From Comamonadaceae bacterium (GTDB lineage Bacteria > Pseudomonadota > Gammaproteobacteria > Burkholderiales > Burkholderiaceae_C): a DNA stretch of 12,701 nucleotides. Shown piece by piece: positions 6,377-12,701 of this stretch. Each line of letters starts with the position of its first letter. Within the stretch, counting starts at the first letter, position 1. Position numbers and translations under genes: made by a program. Below the pieces are notes generated by a model, which was not told the DNA's origin, searched no databases, and saw nothing but the letters and a program-made list of their open reading frames with translations. The stretch is from positions 1 to 12,701 of the forward strand of contig JAHEBY010000030.1 of the NCBI GenBank assembly GCA_024642025.1, in the 5' to 3' direction.

Positions 6377-7264
6377 TCAGGAAACCACTTTCTTCAGCCA
6401 TTCGGCAAACGCCGCGCATTCCCAACGCTCCATCATGCCTGCGCGCCAGCACAGGTAGTGCGCATGCGGGCTGGGCACGTCCTGCCCAAAAACCGCATTG
6501 GCGCCCAAGCGCACCAGCGTGCCATTCTCCAGCCAGGGTGCGCCGAGCTTCAGGCGCACCAGCGCCACGCCCATGCCAGCCGCCGCAGCGTCGCACATCA
6601 GGCCAATGTCGTTGAACTGCGAACCGTCCACCGGCTCAGGCCAGTCGAGCTGATGAGCGGCAAACCAGGTGCGCCAGGGCTCCAGCGGGCTTCTCAAAAG
6701 GGCTTCGCCATCGAGGTCTTGCGGCACGTCAAAAGGCCCGTGTTCGCGTACCCAGGCGGGCGACGCCAACGGTGTCACCAGATCCTTCATCAGGCACACA
6801 TGCTCCACATCGGAGTAGCGCCCGGTGCCAAACCGCACTGTCAAATCGGCGTCTTCGGCCACCACGTCCAGCAGCGGAATCGACACCTGCAACGTCACGG
6901 CAATCTCGGGGTAGGCTTCGGTGAATTGGCGCAGCTTGGGTATCAGGATCGAGCGCGAGAAAGTCGGTGTCACCGCGAGGCGCAACTTGCGCTTGCCCGG
7001 CATGGCGCTGCTCGTCGGGAATTTTTGTAGCGTGGCCAGGCCTTCGCGTACGTGCGCGAGGTATTCGCTGCCCTCGACGGTGAGCGAAAAATCGGCGCGG
7101 CCAAACAGCTTGGTACCAATGATTTGCTCCAGCTGTTTGACGCGGTGGCTTACGGCGCTGGGCGTTACAAACAGCTCGTCAGCGGTTTGCGTCACGCTGC
7201 GTAGCCGGGCGAGCGCTTCAAATGTCAACAGGCACTGGATCGGGGGGATGCGGGTGGAAGACAT
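6377..7264 (-). CDS. LysR family transcriptional regulator (GcvA-like)
   Basis: A 295-residue LysR-type regulator of normal length. The N-terminal winged helix-turn-helix spans about residues 6-65 (LLTFEALARLRSVTQTADEL, then TPSAVSHRVKQLEQIIGTKLF and LTVEGSEYL). The substrate-binding domain follows from about residue 90 (KLRLAVTPTFS, a LTVRFGTGRY segment, and a C-terminal AAAAGMGVALVRL). The wording is closest to the GcvA subgroup. The open frame runs on upstream to 7810, but that part lies antisense to psd and has no family resemblance; the ATG at 7264 gives the standard MSSTRIPPIQCLLTFEAL start. Its ribosome site is weak. It is divergent from psd (111-bp gap) and upstream of glcD on the same strand. 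Control of the glcD-lrgAB genes is a plausible inference, not shown. Confidence 0.92.
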   Translation of the reverse strand: MSSTRIPPIQCLLTFEALARLRSVTQTADELFVTPSAVSHRVKQLEQIIGTKLFGRADFSLTVEGSEYLAHVREGLATLQKFPTSSAMPGKRKLRLAVTPTFSRSILIPKLRQFTEAYPEIAVTLQVSIPLLDVVAEDADLTVRFGTGRYSDVEHVCLMKDLVTPLASPAWVREHGPFDVPQDLDGEALLRSPLEPWRTWFAAHQLDWPEPVDGSQFNDIGLMCDAAAAGMGVALVRLKLGAPWLENGTLVRLGANAVFGQDVPSPHAHYLCWRAGMMERWECAAFAEWLKKVVS

Positions 7265-7375
7265 CTGCCCATTTTGCCGTGAGTGCGCATCCGGGTTGCG
7301 CTCACGGCGCGCCGATACAATCTCGGCTCTCTGTTTGACCACTTTCGCCGCGCAGGTTGCGCATAAATTTTGACC

Positions 7376-8233
7376 GTGTCTGACCGTCTCTCCGTCCTGC
7401 CCCAATACCTGTTGCCCAAGCAGGCGCTTACCGTATTTGCCGGTTGGGTGGCCACTCGGCGCTATGGCGCCATGACCACGTGGTTGATCAAGTGGTTTGT
7501 GGGCAAGTATCAAGTGAATATGGCCGAGGCCGCCAACCCGGAAATTGCCAGCTATCCCAGCTTCAACGAATTCTTTACCCGTGCGCTGAAACCCGGCGCG
7601 CGACCCCTTGCGGGCGCCGACTTGATTTGTCCGGTGGACGGTGCCATCAGCCAGTTTGGCGCCATTGTCAAAGACCAGATTTTTCAGGCCAAGGGTCATC
7701 AGTACAGCACCACCGCCTTGCTTGCGGGCGACACCGCGCTGGCGGCAGGGTTCGAAGATGGCCAGTTCGCCACGCTGTACCTGAGCCCGAGGGACTACCA
7801 CCGCATTCACATGCCGTGCGACGGGCGGCTGCTGCGCATGGTTTATGTGCCGGGCGCGCTGTTCTCGGTCAACCCCACCACGGCGCGTGGTGTGCCCGGC
7901 CTGTTTGCCCGCAACGAGCGCGTGGTGTGCGTGTTCGATTCAGCGAGCGGTCCTTTTGTGATGGTGCTGGTGGGCGCCACCATCGTGGGCAGCATGGCCA
8001 CGGTGTGGCATGGCGTGGTGAACCCGCCACGCGGCGGAACCATTCGCGAATGGCGCTATGACGACGAGCAGGTGGAGCTCAAGCAGGGCGACGAGATGGG
8101 CCGATTTTTACTTGGCTCCACCGTCGTGATGCTGTTTCCCGCAGGCACGATGGGGTTCAATAAAAGCTGGTCGCCTGCAAGACCGGTGCGGCTTGGCGAG
8201 GCGATGTCGGACATTTCGTATATTGCGGCCTGA
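7376..8233 (+). CDS. psd: Phosphatidylserine decarboxylase proenzyme
   Basis: A 285-residue membrane-associated enzyme that decarboxylates phosphatidylserine to phosphatidylethanolamine. The self-cleaving LGST motif is at residues 246-249, and Ser248 would become the pyruvoyl group of the small chain. Other family blocks are SFNEFFTRALKPGARP (about 62-77), CPVDGAIS (85-92) with the Asp expected in the cleavage triad, and YHRIHMP (141-147) with its His. I use the GTG at 7376 because the product then begins MSDRLSVLPQYLLPKQAL, the family's usual N-terminus in this group. A TTG two codons upstream (7370) is an alternative, and there is no ATG before residue 33. No good Shine-Dalgarno is visible before either start. 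The gene stands alone, divergent from the LysR-type gene and convergent with the DUF3567 gene (50-bp gap). Confidence 0.95.
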   Translation: MSDRLSVLPQYLLPKQALTVFAGWVATRRYGAMTTWLIKWFVGKYQVNMAEAANPEIASYPSFNEFFTRALKPGARPLAGADLICPVDGAISQFGAIVKDQIFQAKGHQYSTTALLAGDTALAAGFEDGQFATLYLSPRDYHRIHMPCDGRLLRMVYVPGALFSVNPTTARGVPGLFARNERVVCVFDSASGPFVMVLVGATIVGSMATVWHGVVNPPRGGTIREWRYDDEQVELKQGDEMGRFLLGSTVVMLFPAGTMGFNKSWSPARPVRLGEAMSDISYIAA

Positions 8234-8283
8234 AGGGCTTCGCGCCGTTGCGGGCTCGAAGTTGAGTCGACGAGTGTAGGGGC

Positions 8284-8580
8284 CTAGTGCACGGCCACCG
8301 GGTTTTGAGCCAGCTCCGCGTACCGTTCCAGGGTTTCTTCCACTTCTTCCTGCGTGGGCGTATTGAGTTGCCACGCCGAAATGTGTTGCTGGAACAGCTC
8401 GGCCCACGAGCCATCAAGGTAGACCTCTTTGTTGGCGCGTTTGTCCACAATCTCGAAGCCGTGGCGGGCCAGCGTGGGGACTTCCAGTGCCAACGACGCG
8501 TCGTCACCGCCCACAACCTGCACGGCGTTCGCCAGCATGTGTGTCACCGAAAAGGTGTCGGAGTCGTAAAGCGTGTGCAT
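8284..8580 (-). CDS. DUF3567 family protein
   Basis: A 98-residue soluble protein of unknown function. It matches the DUF3567 pattern: a start like M-x-x-LYDSDTFSV, a central HGFEIVDKRANKEVYLDG block, the acidic helix PTQEEVEETLERYAEL, and the ending QNPVAVH. I know this family only from betaproteobacteria. I chose the ATG at 8580 because GAAGGGA lies about 9 bases upstream and the longer frame would need TTG at 8586. It lies 81 bp downstream of the DUF3108 gene on the same strand, with a hairpin between them, so it may be partly uncoupled from that gene. No catalytic motif is visible. Confidence 0.85.
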   Translation of the reverse strand: MHTLYDSDTFSVTHMLANAVQVVGGDDASLALEVPTLARHGFEIVDKRANKEVYLDGSWAELFQQHISAWQLNTPTQEEVEETLERYAELAQNPVAVH

Positions 8581-8609
8581 GCCCAATTATCCCTTCAAAC
8601 GTTTGCAAC

Positions 8610-8625
8610 CCGCAGTTGGCTGCGG
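8610..8625 (-). terminator. Hairpin between DUF3108 and DUF3567 genes
   Basis: A perfect 6-bp stem, CCGCAG (8610-8615) and CTGCGG (8620-8625), has a 4-base loop. It sits in the 81-bp gap between the two minus-strand genes. No T-run follows on the minus strand, so efficient intrinsic termination is doubtful. A perfect 10-bp palindrome, CAAACGTTTG (8596-8605), lies right beside it, just before the DUF3567 ribosome site. The pair could be a weak terminator or leader structure, or a processing or regulatory site. Confidence 0.35.
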
Positions 8626-8661
8626 TTTGACCGTTTTCAAGGTGTGGTGTTCACGCTGAAT

Positions 8662-9984
8662 TCACTTTTGCGCAGGCTCAGTCGCCGTTTCGCTCCACTG
8701 CTGGTCTACCCAGTCGCCGGCCGGCTGCGTGATGCGGATGCGTGCGGGCAGATACCCAAGCTCCGAGGACAGCCAGAGTTCGGCCTTTTGGTCATACTCA
8801 CGCCGCGGGTTGCGAACCAGCTTGGTTGTGGCCAGCTGGCCGCCGGGCAAATCCAGCGTTTCTTCTTTTTCCAACTTCAAAATCCACGGGTCCGCAGAAC
8901 GGGGCCCCACGGTTTGCACCGAGAACGTTGTGCCCAGGGGATATTTATCCGGCGCGGCCGCAATCAGGGCGCCCAACTGCATGAACACACTGAGCTGGTC
9001 CTGTGCCCCAGCGAGCAAGGGGGTCTCCGGCCCGTTGCTGAATGTGATGCGTTGTTTGCCATAGTCGAAATGGGCCGCCAGCTCGCTGCGAAACTTGTCG
9101 GAAAAGCGCTCCGGTTGCAGGCCCAGTTCGCCCAGTCGGCCGGTGCTGGTTCGCACCCGCGAGCCAATCAGAAAGGCGCTGACGGCCATGCGCGCGTCGT
9201 ATCGCACGCCATCGTGGCGCCATTCCAGTTGTGCCGACGCGAAGTATCTGAGGCCGTCCTTATTCCCCGTCACCTTGTACTTGATGAGGGCTGGAGGCGG
9301 CACGCGCGTGGGCAAGACAGTCTTACCCCGGATGATCTCAATGCTTGTGCCACCGGGCTGTGCGATCGACAGGCCCGACGGTAGCGTGGGCGGTACATTC
9401 TTCTGCGTTAAAATTGCTACTGTATTTATAGCTAATGACGTATATTGCTCGGGGGCTGACGGGCTATTTGCCTGTATATCTGGAGCTTTTTCAGTGGTTT
9501 CAACCATTTTGGCAGCGGGGGGCGGGTCAATCACGTCGTCGGCACGGGCGAGCTTCAGGTCGGGTTGGGGGTCAGGAATGCCCTCGACCGGACCATCCGA
9601 CAGGGCGGGCAGCGCCGAGCTGGCTGGAGTCGACGGGGCGCTGGCCACCATCGCGTCGCCTGCGGGTGCTGGCTCGGCTGGCTCGGGTTGCGCCACGGTC
9701 ACCGCGTGAGCCTCCGGGCTCTTGGGTGGCGACGCCTTGGTTGGCGGGGCCCTGGGCGGCGTCGGGCCTACCTTGACCACAGGTTTTTCAGTTCCCGGCT
9801 CCTCGGGGACACGTGGCGCCGGGCTGATCGTGCGGGTCGTAAAGGCCCGCGCCGCTGCGGATTTTTGCTCTTCCAGCTCCACGGCAGTGCCCTGAAGCAC
9901 CCATGCGTGCGCCGCGACCACGACAAGGGTAACCGCGGCCAGCGTTTTGGCTGGCATGCCGGTAACTGGCCACGCCGCGTTCAT
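8662..9984 (-). CDS. DUF3108 domain protein with membrane anchor and Pro-rich linker
   Basis: A 440-residue protein. An N-terminal membrane segment (about residues 13-31, LAAVTLVVVAAHAWVL) would anchor it in the inner membrane. Next comes a long Pro/Ala/Glu-rich, TonB-like linker (about 50-200) presumably crossing the periplasm. The C-terminal DUF3108 domain (about 225-435) contains IKYKVTGNKDGLRYFASAQLEWRHDG and, near the end, LWLSSELGYLPARIRITQ. The function of DUF3108 is not established. The ATG at 9984 overlaps the IclR-type gene's TGA as ATGA, suggesting translational coupling and explaining the lack of a good ribosome site; an ATG nine codons further in (MPAKTLAA) is an alternative. Residues 172-191 are encoded by a copy of a dispersed repeat that is AT-rich against a GC-rich gene. 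Confidence 0.85.
   Translation of the reverse strand: MNAAWPVTGMPAKTLAAVTLVVVAAHAWVLQGTAVELEEQKSAAARAFTTRTISPAPRVPEEPGTEKPVVKVGPTPPRAPPTKASPPKSPEAHAVTVAQPEPAEPAPAGDAMVASAPSTPASSALPALSDGPVEGIPDPQPDLKLARADDVIDPPPAAKMVETTEKAPDIQANSPSAPEQYTSLAINTVAILTQKNVPPTLPSGLSIAQPGGTSIEIIRGKTVLPTRVPPPALIKYKVTGNKDGLRYFASAQLEWRHDGVRYDARMAVSAFLIGSRVRTSTGRLGELGLQPERFSDKFRSELAAHFDYGKQRITFSNGPETPLLAGAQDQLSVFMQLGALIAAAPDKYPLGTTFSVQTVGPRSADPWILKLEKEETLDLPGGQLATTKLVRNPRREYDQKAELWLSSELGYLPARIRITQPAGDWVDQQWSETATEPAQK
9412..9471 (+). repeat. Dispersed AT-rich repeat, copy inside the DUF3108 gene
   Basis: This 60-bp block matches 6147-6206 at 44 of 60 positions without gaps, in the same orientation. Short inverted arms ATAGC (9428-9432) and GCTAT (9463-9467) are conserved. 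It lies wholly inside the DUF3108 coding sequence. On the minus strand it occupies exactly 20 codons (residues 172-191, starting ANSPSAPEQY), with no stop and no change of frame. It falls in the flexible Pro-rich linker, where extra residues would be tolerated. Confidence 0.7.
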
Positions 9985-10772
9985 TGAACCGACGCCACGG
10001 AAGCGCCCAAATCGTTTGACCACTGCACGGCCGCCGCCCGCAAGGTGCCTGCCACATCGCCATCCCATCGGGTATCAACGGTTGCCACGGAGCCCAGTGC
10101 CACCAGGCCCAGCACCATGTGGCCATCGCAGTCAAAAACCGGTGCACAAAATGCCGCCACGCCGGGCAGCAAGGTGTCGATGACGCGGGCAATGCCATGC
10201 TGGCGCACCTCTTGCAACAGCGCATCCAACTGTGCGGCCGTGTGGGGCAGGTCAGGCCGCGCCAATTTGCGTGCGGTCACCAGCTCAAGCTTGAGCATTG
10301 GCGCCAGCGCGTCCCGCTGCAGGTAGGCAGCGAAGCAACGACCCGTTGCGCTGGACAGCAGCGGCATCACGTCACCCAGACGCAAGTTGACGGTGACCGC
10401 CAGTGCAGATTCCTCCCAGTGGACGATGGTAGGGCCGTGATTGCCCCAAACCGCCAGCGCCAGGGTGTGACCGAGTTGCATGGCCAGCGGGCCGACCCGA
10501 TCCCGAGCAAGCTTCACAGCGTCCAGCCGTTCAAGCGAAGCGAGCCCCAACTTGAGCGCCGCCGGGCCCAGGTCGTATCGGGCGCTTCCCGCGTCCTGCG
10601 CAACCAGGCCCAGGCGCTGAAAGCTCACCAGATAGCGGTGCGCCTTGGCAGCGGTCATGCCTGCACTGCCTGCCAGATCGCGTAGCATCAACGGTCCGCT
10701 TGCACGGGCGAGCGCGTCGAGCAGGGTATAACCCACCTCAACTGACTGAATGCCCGCGCGCGCCTTGTTCAT
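9981..10772 (-). CDS. IclR family transcriptional regulator
   Basis: A 263-residue IclR-type regulator of normal length. The N-terminal winged helix-turn-helix covers about residues 8-65 (SVEVGYTLLDALARASGPLMLRDLA, then GMTAAKAHRYLVSFQRLGLV and YDLGPAALKLG). The C-terminal effector domain covers about 75-255, with VNLRLGDVMPLLSSATGRCFAAYL and the late block GVAAFCAPVFDCDGHMVLGLVALG typical of the family. The ATG at 10772 is clear although its ribosome site is weak. The gene is divergent from a fumarylacetoacetate hydrolase family gene, the classic arrangement for an IclR regulator and its catabolic target, and the gap contains two inverted repeats. Its 3' end overlaps the DUF3108 gene by 4 bp. 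The ligand is probably an aromatic-acid or related catabolic intermediate, by context only. Confidence 0.94.
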   Translation of the reverse strand: MNKARAGIQSVEVGYTLLDALARASGPLMLRDLAGSAGMTAAKAHRYLVSFQRLGLVAQDAGSARYDLGPAALKLGLASLERLDAVKLARDRVGPLAMQLGHTLALAVWGNHGPTIVHWEESALAVTVNLRLGDVMPLLSSATGRCFAAYLQRDALAPMLKLELVTARKLARPDLPHTAAQLDALLQEVRQHGIARVIDTLLPGVAAFCAPVFDCDGHMVLGLVALGSVATVDTRWDGDVAGTLRAAAVQWSNDLGASVASVQ

Positions 10773-10791
10773 GTGCTGTGCACCCGTGTTT

Positions 10792-10832
10792 TAAAATTCC
10801 GGAAATTTTATTTAGTTAAATAAGTTTAACTA
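10792..10832. promoter_or_regulatory. Paired inverted repeats, candidate IclR operator
   Basis: Two inverted repeats lie side by side in the 139-bp gap between the divergent IclR and FAH genes. The first is TAAAATT (10792-10798) and AATTTTA (10804-10810) around CCGGA, with TTCCGGAA at its core. The second is TAGTTAAA (10813-10820) and TTTAACTA (10825-10832) around TAAG. Their centres are about 21-22 bp apart, close to two helical turns, so one dimer on each would sit on the same face of the DNA. The stretch is strikingly AT-rich for this window. A TCTAAT at 10852-10857 could be a -10 box for the FAH gene, but no good -35 box goes with it. Confidence 0.55.
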
Positions 10833-10911
10833 TGCGTAATTCAAAGCGTACTCTAATTGCAGCGCACAAGGTACGCGTCGCTCAACAAGCCTTGCCTGGA
10901 GACCTGATCCC

Positions 10912-11943
10912 ATGAAACTCGCCACCTACAAAGACGGCTCCCGCGACGGCCAGCTCGTCGTCGTTTCACGGGATTTGACCACGGCCCATTATGCGACGGG
11001 CATCGCCAGCCGCCTGCAGCAGGTGCTGGACGACTGGAACTTCATGTCGCCGCAATTGCAGGATGTCTACGCCGCGCTGAACCGCGTGGCTGAGGGCTCC
11101 AGCCCTGCTGGCCTGGCCCGCAACCCGTTTCCGTTTGACCCCGACATGTGCATGGCGCCACTGCCCCGCGCCTACCAGTGGGCCGACGGCTCAGCCTACA
11201 TCAACCATGTGGAGCTGGTGCGCCTGGCGCGCAAGGCCGAAGTCCCTGCCAATTTTTATACCGAGCCGCTGATGTATCAGGGTGGCAGTGACGACTTTCT
11301 GGGCCCCCGCGACGACGTGGTGTGTGCGGACGAAGCCTGGGGCATCGATTTTGAGTCTGAGCTTGCCGTGGTCACCAGCGACCTGCCAATGAGTTGCACG
11401 CCCGAGCGGGCGCTCGACGGCGTTCGCCTCATGATGCTCGTCAACGACGTGAGCCTGCGCAACCTCATCCCCGAGGAGTTGGCCAAGGGCTTTGGCTTTG
11501 TGCAAAGCAAGCCTGCCACAGCGTTTAGCCCGGTGGCGGTGACGCTGGATGAAATCGGCGACGCTTGGCGCAAGGGCCGCGCCAGCCTCACCGTGCAAAG
11601 CACCTGGAATGGCCGCAAGGTGGGCATGTGCGATGCGGGCGAAGAGATGACGTTTCACTTTGGCCAGCTGATTGCCCACTTGTGCAAGACGCGTAATGTA
11701 CGTGCCGGCAGCATCGTCGGCAGCGGCACCATCAGCAACCGTGCCATCGAGAAAAATGGCAAAAAGGAATGGGTCAACGGGTACAGCTGCATTGCCGAGA
11801 AGCGCGCCATCGAGACCATTCTGGATGGCCAGCCATCCACTTCCTACATGAAGTTTGGCGACATCATCCGCATCGAGGTCAAAGGCAAAGACGGCCAAAG
11901 CGTGTTTGGCGCCATTGAGCAGAAAGTTACGTCACAGTCTTGA
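10912..11943 (+). CDS. Fumarylacetoacetate hydrolase family protein
   Basis: A 343-residue enzyme of the FAH superfamily, whose metal-dependent members cleave or hydrate 2,4-diketo or 2-keto acids at the end of aromatic and tyrosine catabolism. The N-terminal part (to about residue 75, starting MKLATYKDGSRDGQLVVVSRD) matches the FAH N-terminal domain of this subgroup. The catalytic domain shows DFESELAVV with Glu148 and Glu150 and NDVSLRN with Asp179 as likely metal ligands, then GFGFVQSKPATAFSPVAVT and GSGTISN. GGAG at 10898-10901 lies 10 bases before the ATG. The gene is divergent from, and probably controlled by, the IclR-type gene. Fumarylacetoacetate is the likely substrate given the length and wording, but fumarylpyruvate or another acylpyruvate cannot be excluded. 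Its last 17 bp overlap the convergent marC gene. Confidence 0.9.
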   Translation: MKLATYKDGSRDGQLVVVSRDLTTAHYATGIASRLQQVLDDWNFMSPQLQDVYAALNRVAEGSSPAGLARNPFPFDPDMCMAPLPRAYQWADGSAYINHVELVRLARKAEVPANFYTEPLMYQGGSDDFLGPRDDVVCADEAWGIDFESELAVVTSDLPMSCTPERALDGVRLMMLVNDVSLRNLIPEELAKGFGFVQSKPATAFSPVAVTLDEIGDAWRKGRASLTVQSTWNGRKVGMCDAGEEMTFHFGQLIAHLCKTRNVRAGSIVGSGTISNRAIEKNGKKEWVNGYSCIAEKRAIETILDGQPSTSYMKFGDIIRIEVKGKDGQSVFGAIEQKVTSQS

Positions 11944-12532
11944 GCTGAACGGCAAAAGCCTTCACGCCACGAAGCATCATCTCGATCGACACGGCTACCA
12001 GCACCAGACCCATCAAGCGCTCGAGCGCCACGACGATGCGGGTGCCCACGATGCGCTGAATGCGTTCGGCCATCACCAGCACCACGGCGCTCAGTGCCAT
12101 GGTGATGCACAGCGCACCGATCCACTCCACGCGCCGCTCGGGCGCCTGGGATACCAGCAGCAGCACGGTTGCCAGCGCCGATGGGCCGGCAATGGCCGGA
12201 ATGGCCAGCGGCACAATCAGCGGCTCACCCACAATCTCGGCGGCTTCGCCCGCAGCCTGCGGGAAGATCATGCGCAGCGCAATCAAAAATAGGATCACGC
12301 CGCCGCCAATCTGCAGCGACAGCTCGCTCAAATTCATCAGACGCAAAAAGCCGCTGCCGACGAACATGAAGGACAGCAGCAGGAAGAATGCAATCAGCAC
12401 CTCCCGCAGAATCACCCACGGACGACGCTCGGGGGCCACGTGTTTGAGCGCGTTGGCGAAGATGGGGATATTGCCGATAGGATCCGTGATCAGGATCAGC
12501 AAAATGGTGGCTGATGCGAAGGTGTAATTCAT
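11927..12532 (-). CDS. MarC family integral membrane protein
   Basis: A 201-residue protein with about six membrane segments and the MarC/YhgN (UPF0056) pattern: LLILITDPIGNIPIF near the N-terminus (residues 11-25, with the DPIGN motif), the central IGGGVILFLIALRMIF, and PLAIPAIAGPSALATVLLL in the second half. The family's transport role is unsettled; the early link of MarC to multiple antibiotic resistance was later withdrawn. The ATG at 12532 has no good ribosome site, but no other start fits as well. The 3' end overlaps the FAH-family gene by 17 bp tail to tail. The start is 49 bp from the divergent small gene at 12582. Confidence 0.92.
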   Translation of the reverse strand: MNYTFASATILLILITDPIGNIPIFANALKHVAPERRPWVILREVLIAFFLLLSFMFVGSGFLRLMNLSELSLQIGGGVILFLIALRMIFPQAAGEAAEIVGEPLIVPLAIPAIAGPSALATVLLLVSQAPERRVEWIGALCITMALSAVVLVMAERIQRIVGTRIVVALERLMGLVLVAVSIEMMLRGVKAFAVQLKTVT

Positions 12533-12581
12533 GGTGCGAGCAGGATAGCAGTCCGTGAGAGTTTATGGAACAATTGAAGCC

Positions 12582-12701
12582 ATGCAAGCCTTGCGCCGCG
12601 CCAAACTTATCACCCGCTTCGTGCTGGTGTGGTTTGCGTTGTCCATCGGCGCGGCAATTGCTTCGCCGCTGATCAAGCCGCAAGACATCATTCTGGTTTG
12701 C
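12582..12701 (+). CDS. Small exported or membrane protein, possibly DUF2946, truncated
   Basis: Forty codons are present before the window ends. They begin MQALRRAKLITRFVLVWFALSIGAAIASP, a basic start followed by one hydrophobic segment that could be a signal peptide cleaved after AIA, and then reach KPQDIILVC. That pattern, with a Cys shortly after the hydrophobic part, resembles the start of DUF2946 proteins, whose function is unknown. The assignment is tentative because most of the protein is missing. The ribosome site is weak (GAAG near 12576-12579). An overlapping ATG at 12565 in another frame gives no membrane or family pattern. Confidence 0.5.
   Translation, partial: MQALRRAKLITRFVLVWFALSIGAAIASPLIKPQDIILVC

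Noticed and set aside
6203..7030. Plus-strand open frame of 275 codons
   Set aside because: It is antisense to the LysR-type gene, with no ribosome site or family resemblance, and its start lies inside the dispersed repeat.
7265..7810. Upstream extension of the LysR-type frame to 477 codons
   Set aside because: The extra 182 codons are antisense to psd and lack any domain. The ATG at 7264 gives the standard LysR length and start.
8287..9384. Plus-strand open frame of 365 codons
   Set aside because: It is antisense to the DUF3567 and DUF3108 genes and is rich in Arg and Gln without recognisable motifs.
11191..11898. Minus-strand open frame of 235 codons
   Set aside because: It is the antisense shadow of the FAH-family gene, with Ala/His-rich composition and no family match.
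1..12701. Possible mobile element, defence island or CRISPR array
   Set aside because: No transposase, integrase, nuclease, toxin-antitoxin pair, regularly spaced repeats or terminal inverted repeats were found. Gene content and composition look chromosomal throughout, apart from the two short repeat copies.

Overview
The window reads as chromosomal DNA of a GC-rich betaproteobacterium, most likely Burkholderiales and probably Comamonadaceae. This rests on a DUF3567 gene (a family I associate with Burkholderiales), the N-terminal wording of the phosphatidylserine decarboxylase and fumarylacetoacetate-hydrolase-family proteins, and two copies of an AT-rich dispersed repeat of a type I recall from Comamonadaceae. 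No rRNA, tRNA, insertion sequence, CRISPR array or phage gene was seen. Genes are densely packed and most look like ordinary metabolic or housekeeping genes.

Layout. (1) 1-54: the signal-peptide end of a truncated minus-strand gene. (2) 187-3134: an AraC-type regulator (minus strand) divergent from a three-gene plus-strand set encoding a 4-oxalocrotonate tautomerase-like protein, an OsmC-like protein and a class I SAM methyltransferase. The 350-bp divergent region holds a hairpin just upstream of the tautomerase gene. (3) 3289-7264, all minus strand and read in the order LysR regulator, glcD, lrgA, lrgB: a glycolate oxidase FAD subunit directly followed by the two subunits of an LrgAB/CidAB membrane system, which suggests coupled oxidation and transport of glycolate or a related 2-hydroxyacid. 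(4) 7376-8233: psd, phosphatidylserine decarboxylase, on the plus strand. (5) 8284-10772, minus strand, read as IclR regulator, DUF3108 protein, DUF3567 protein; the first two overlap by 4 bp. (6) 10912-11943: a fumarylacetoacetate hydrolase family gene divergent from the IclR gene, with two adjacent inverted repeats between them that are good operator candidates. (7) 11927-12532: a MarC-family membrane protein gene converging on, and overlapping, the hydrolase gene. (8) 12582-12701: the start of a small membrane or exported protein gene, perhaps DUF2946, cut by the window end.

The most unusual observation is that one copy of the dispersed repeat (9412-9471) lies inside the DUF3108 coding sequence as exactly 20 in-frame codons without a stop. 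A recognisable sister copy (6147-6206) lies in the intergenic region upstream of glcD and carries a stop in the same frame. I did not find an obviously new multi-gene defence or mobile system here. The AraC/tautomerase/OsmC/methyltransferase set and the glcD-lrgAB set are the best candidates for under-described functional units.
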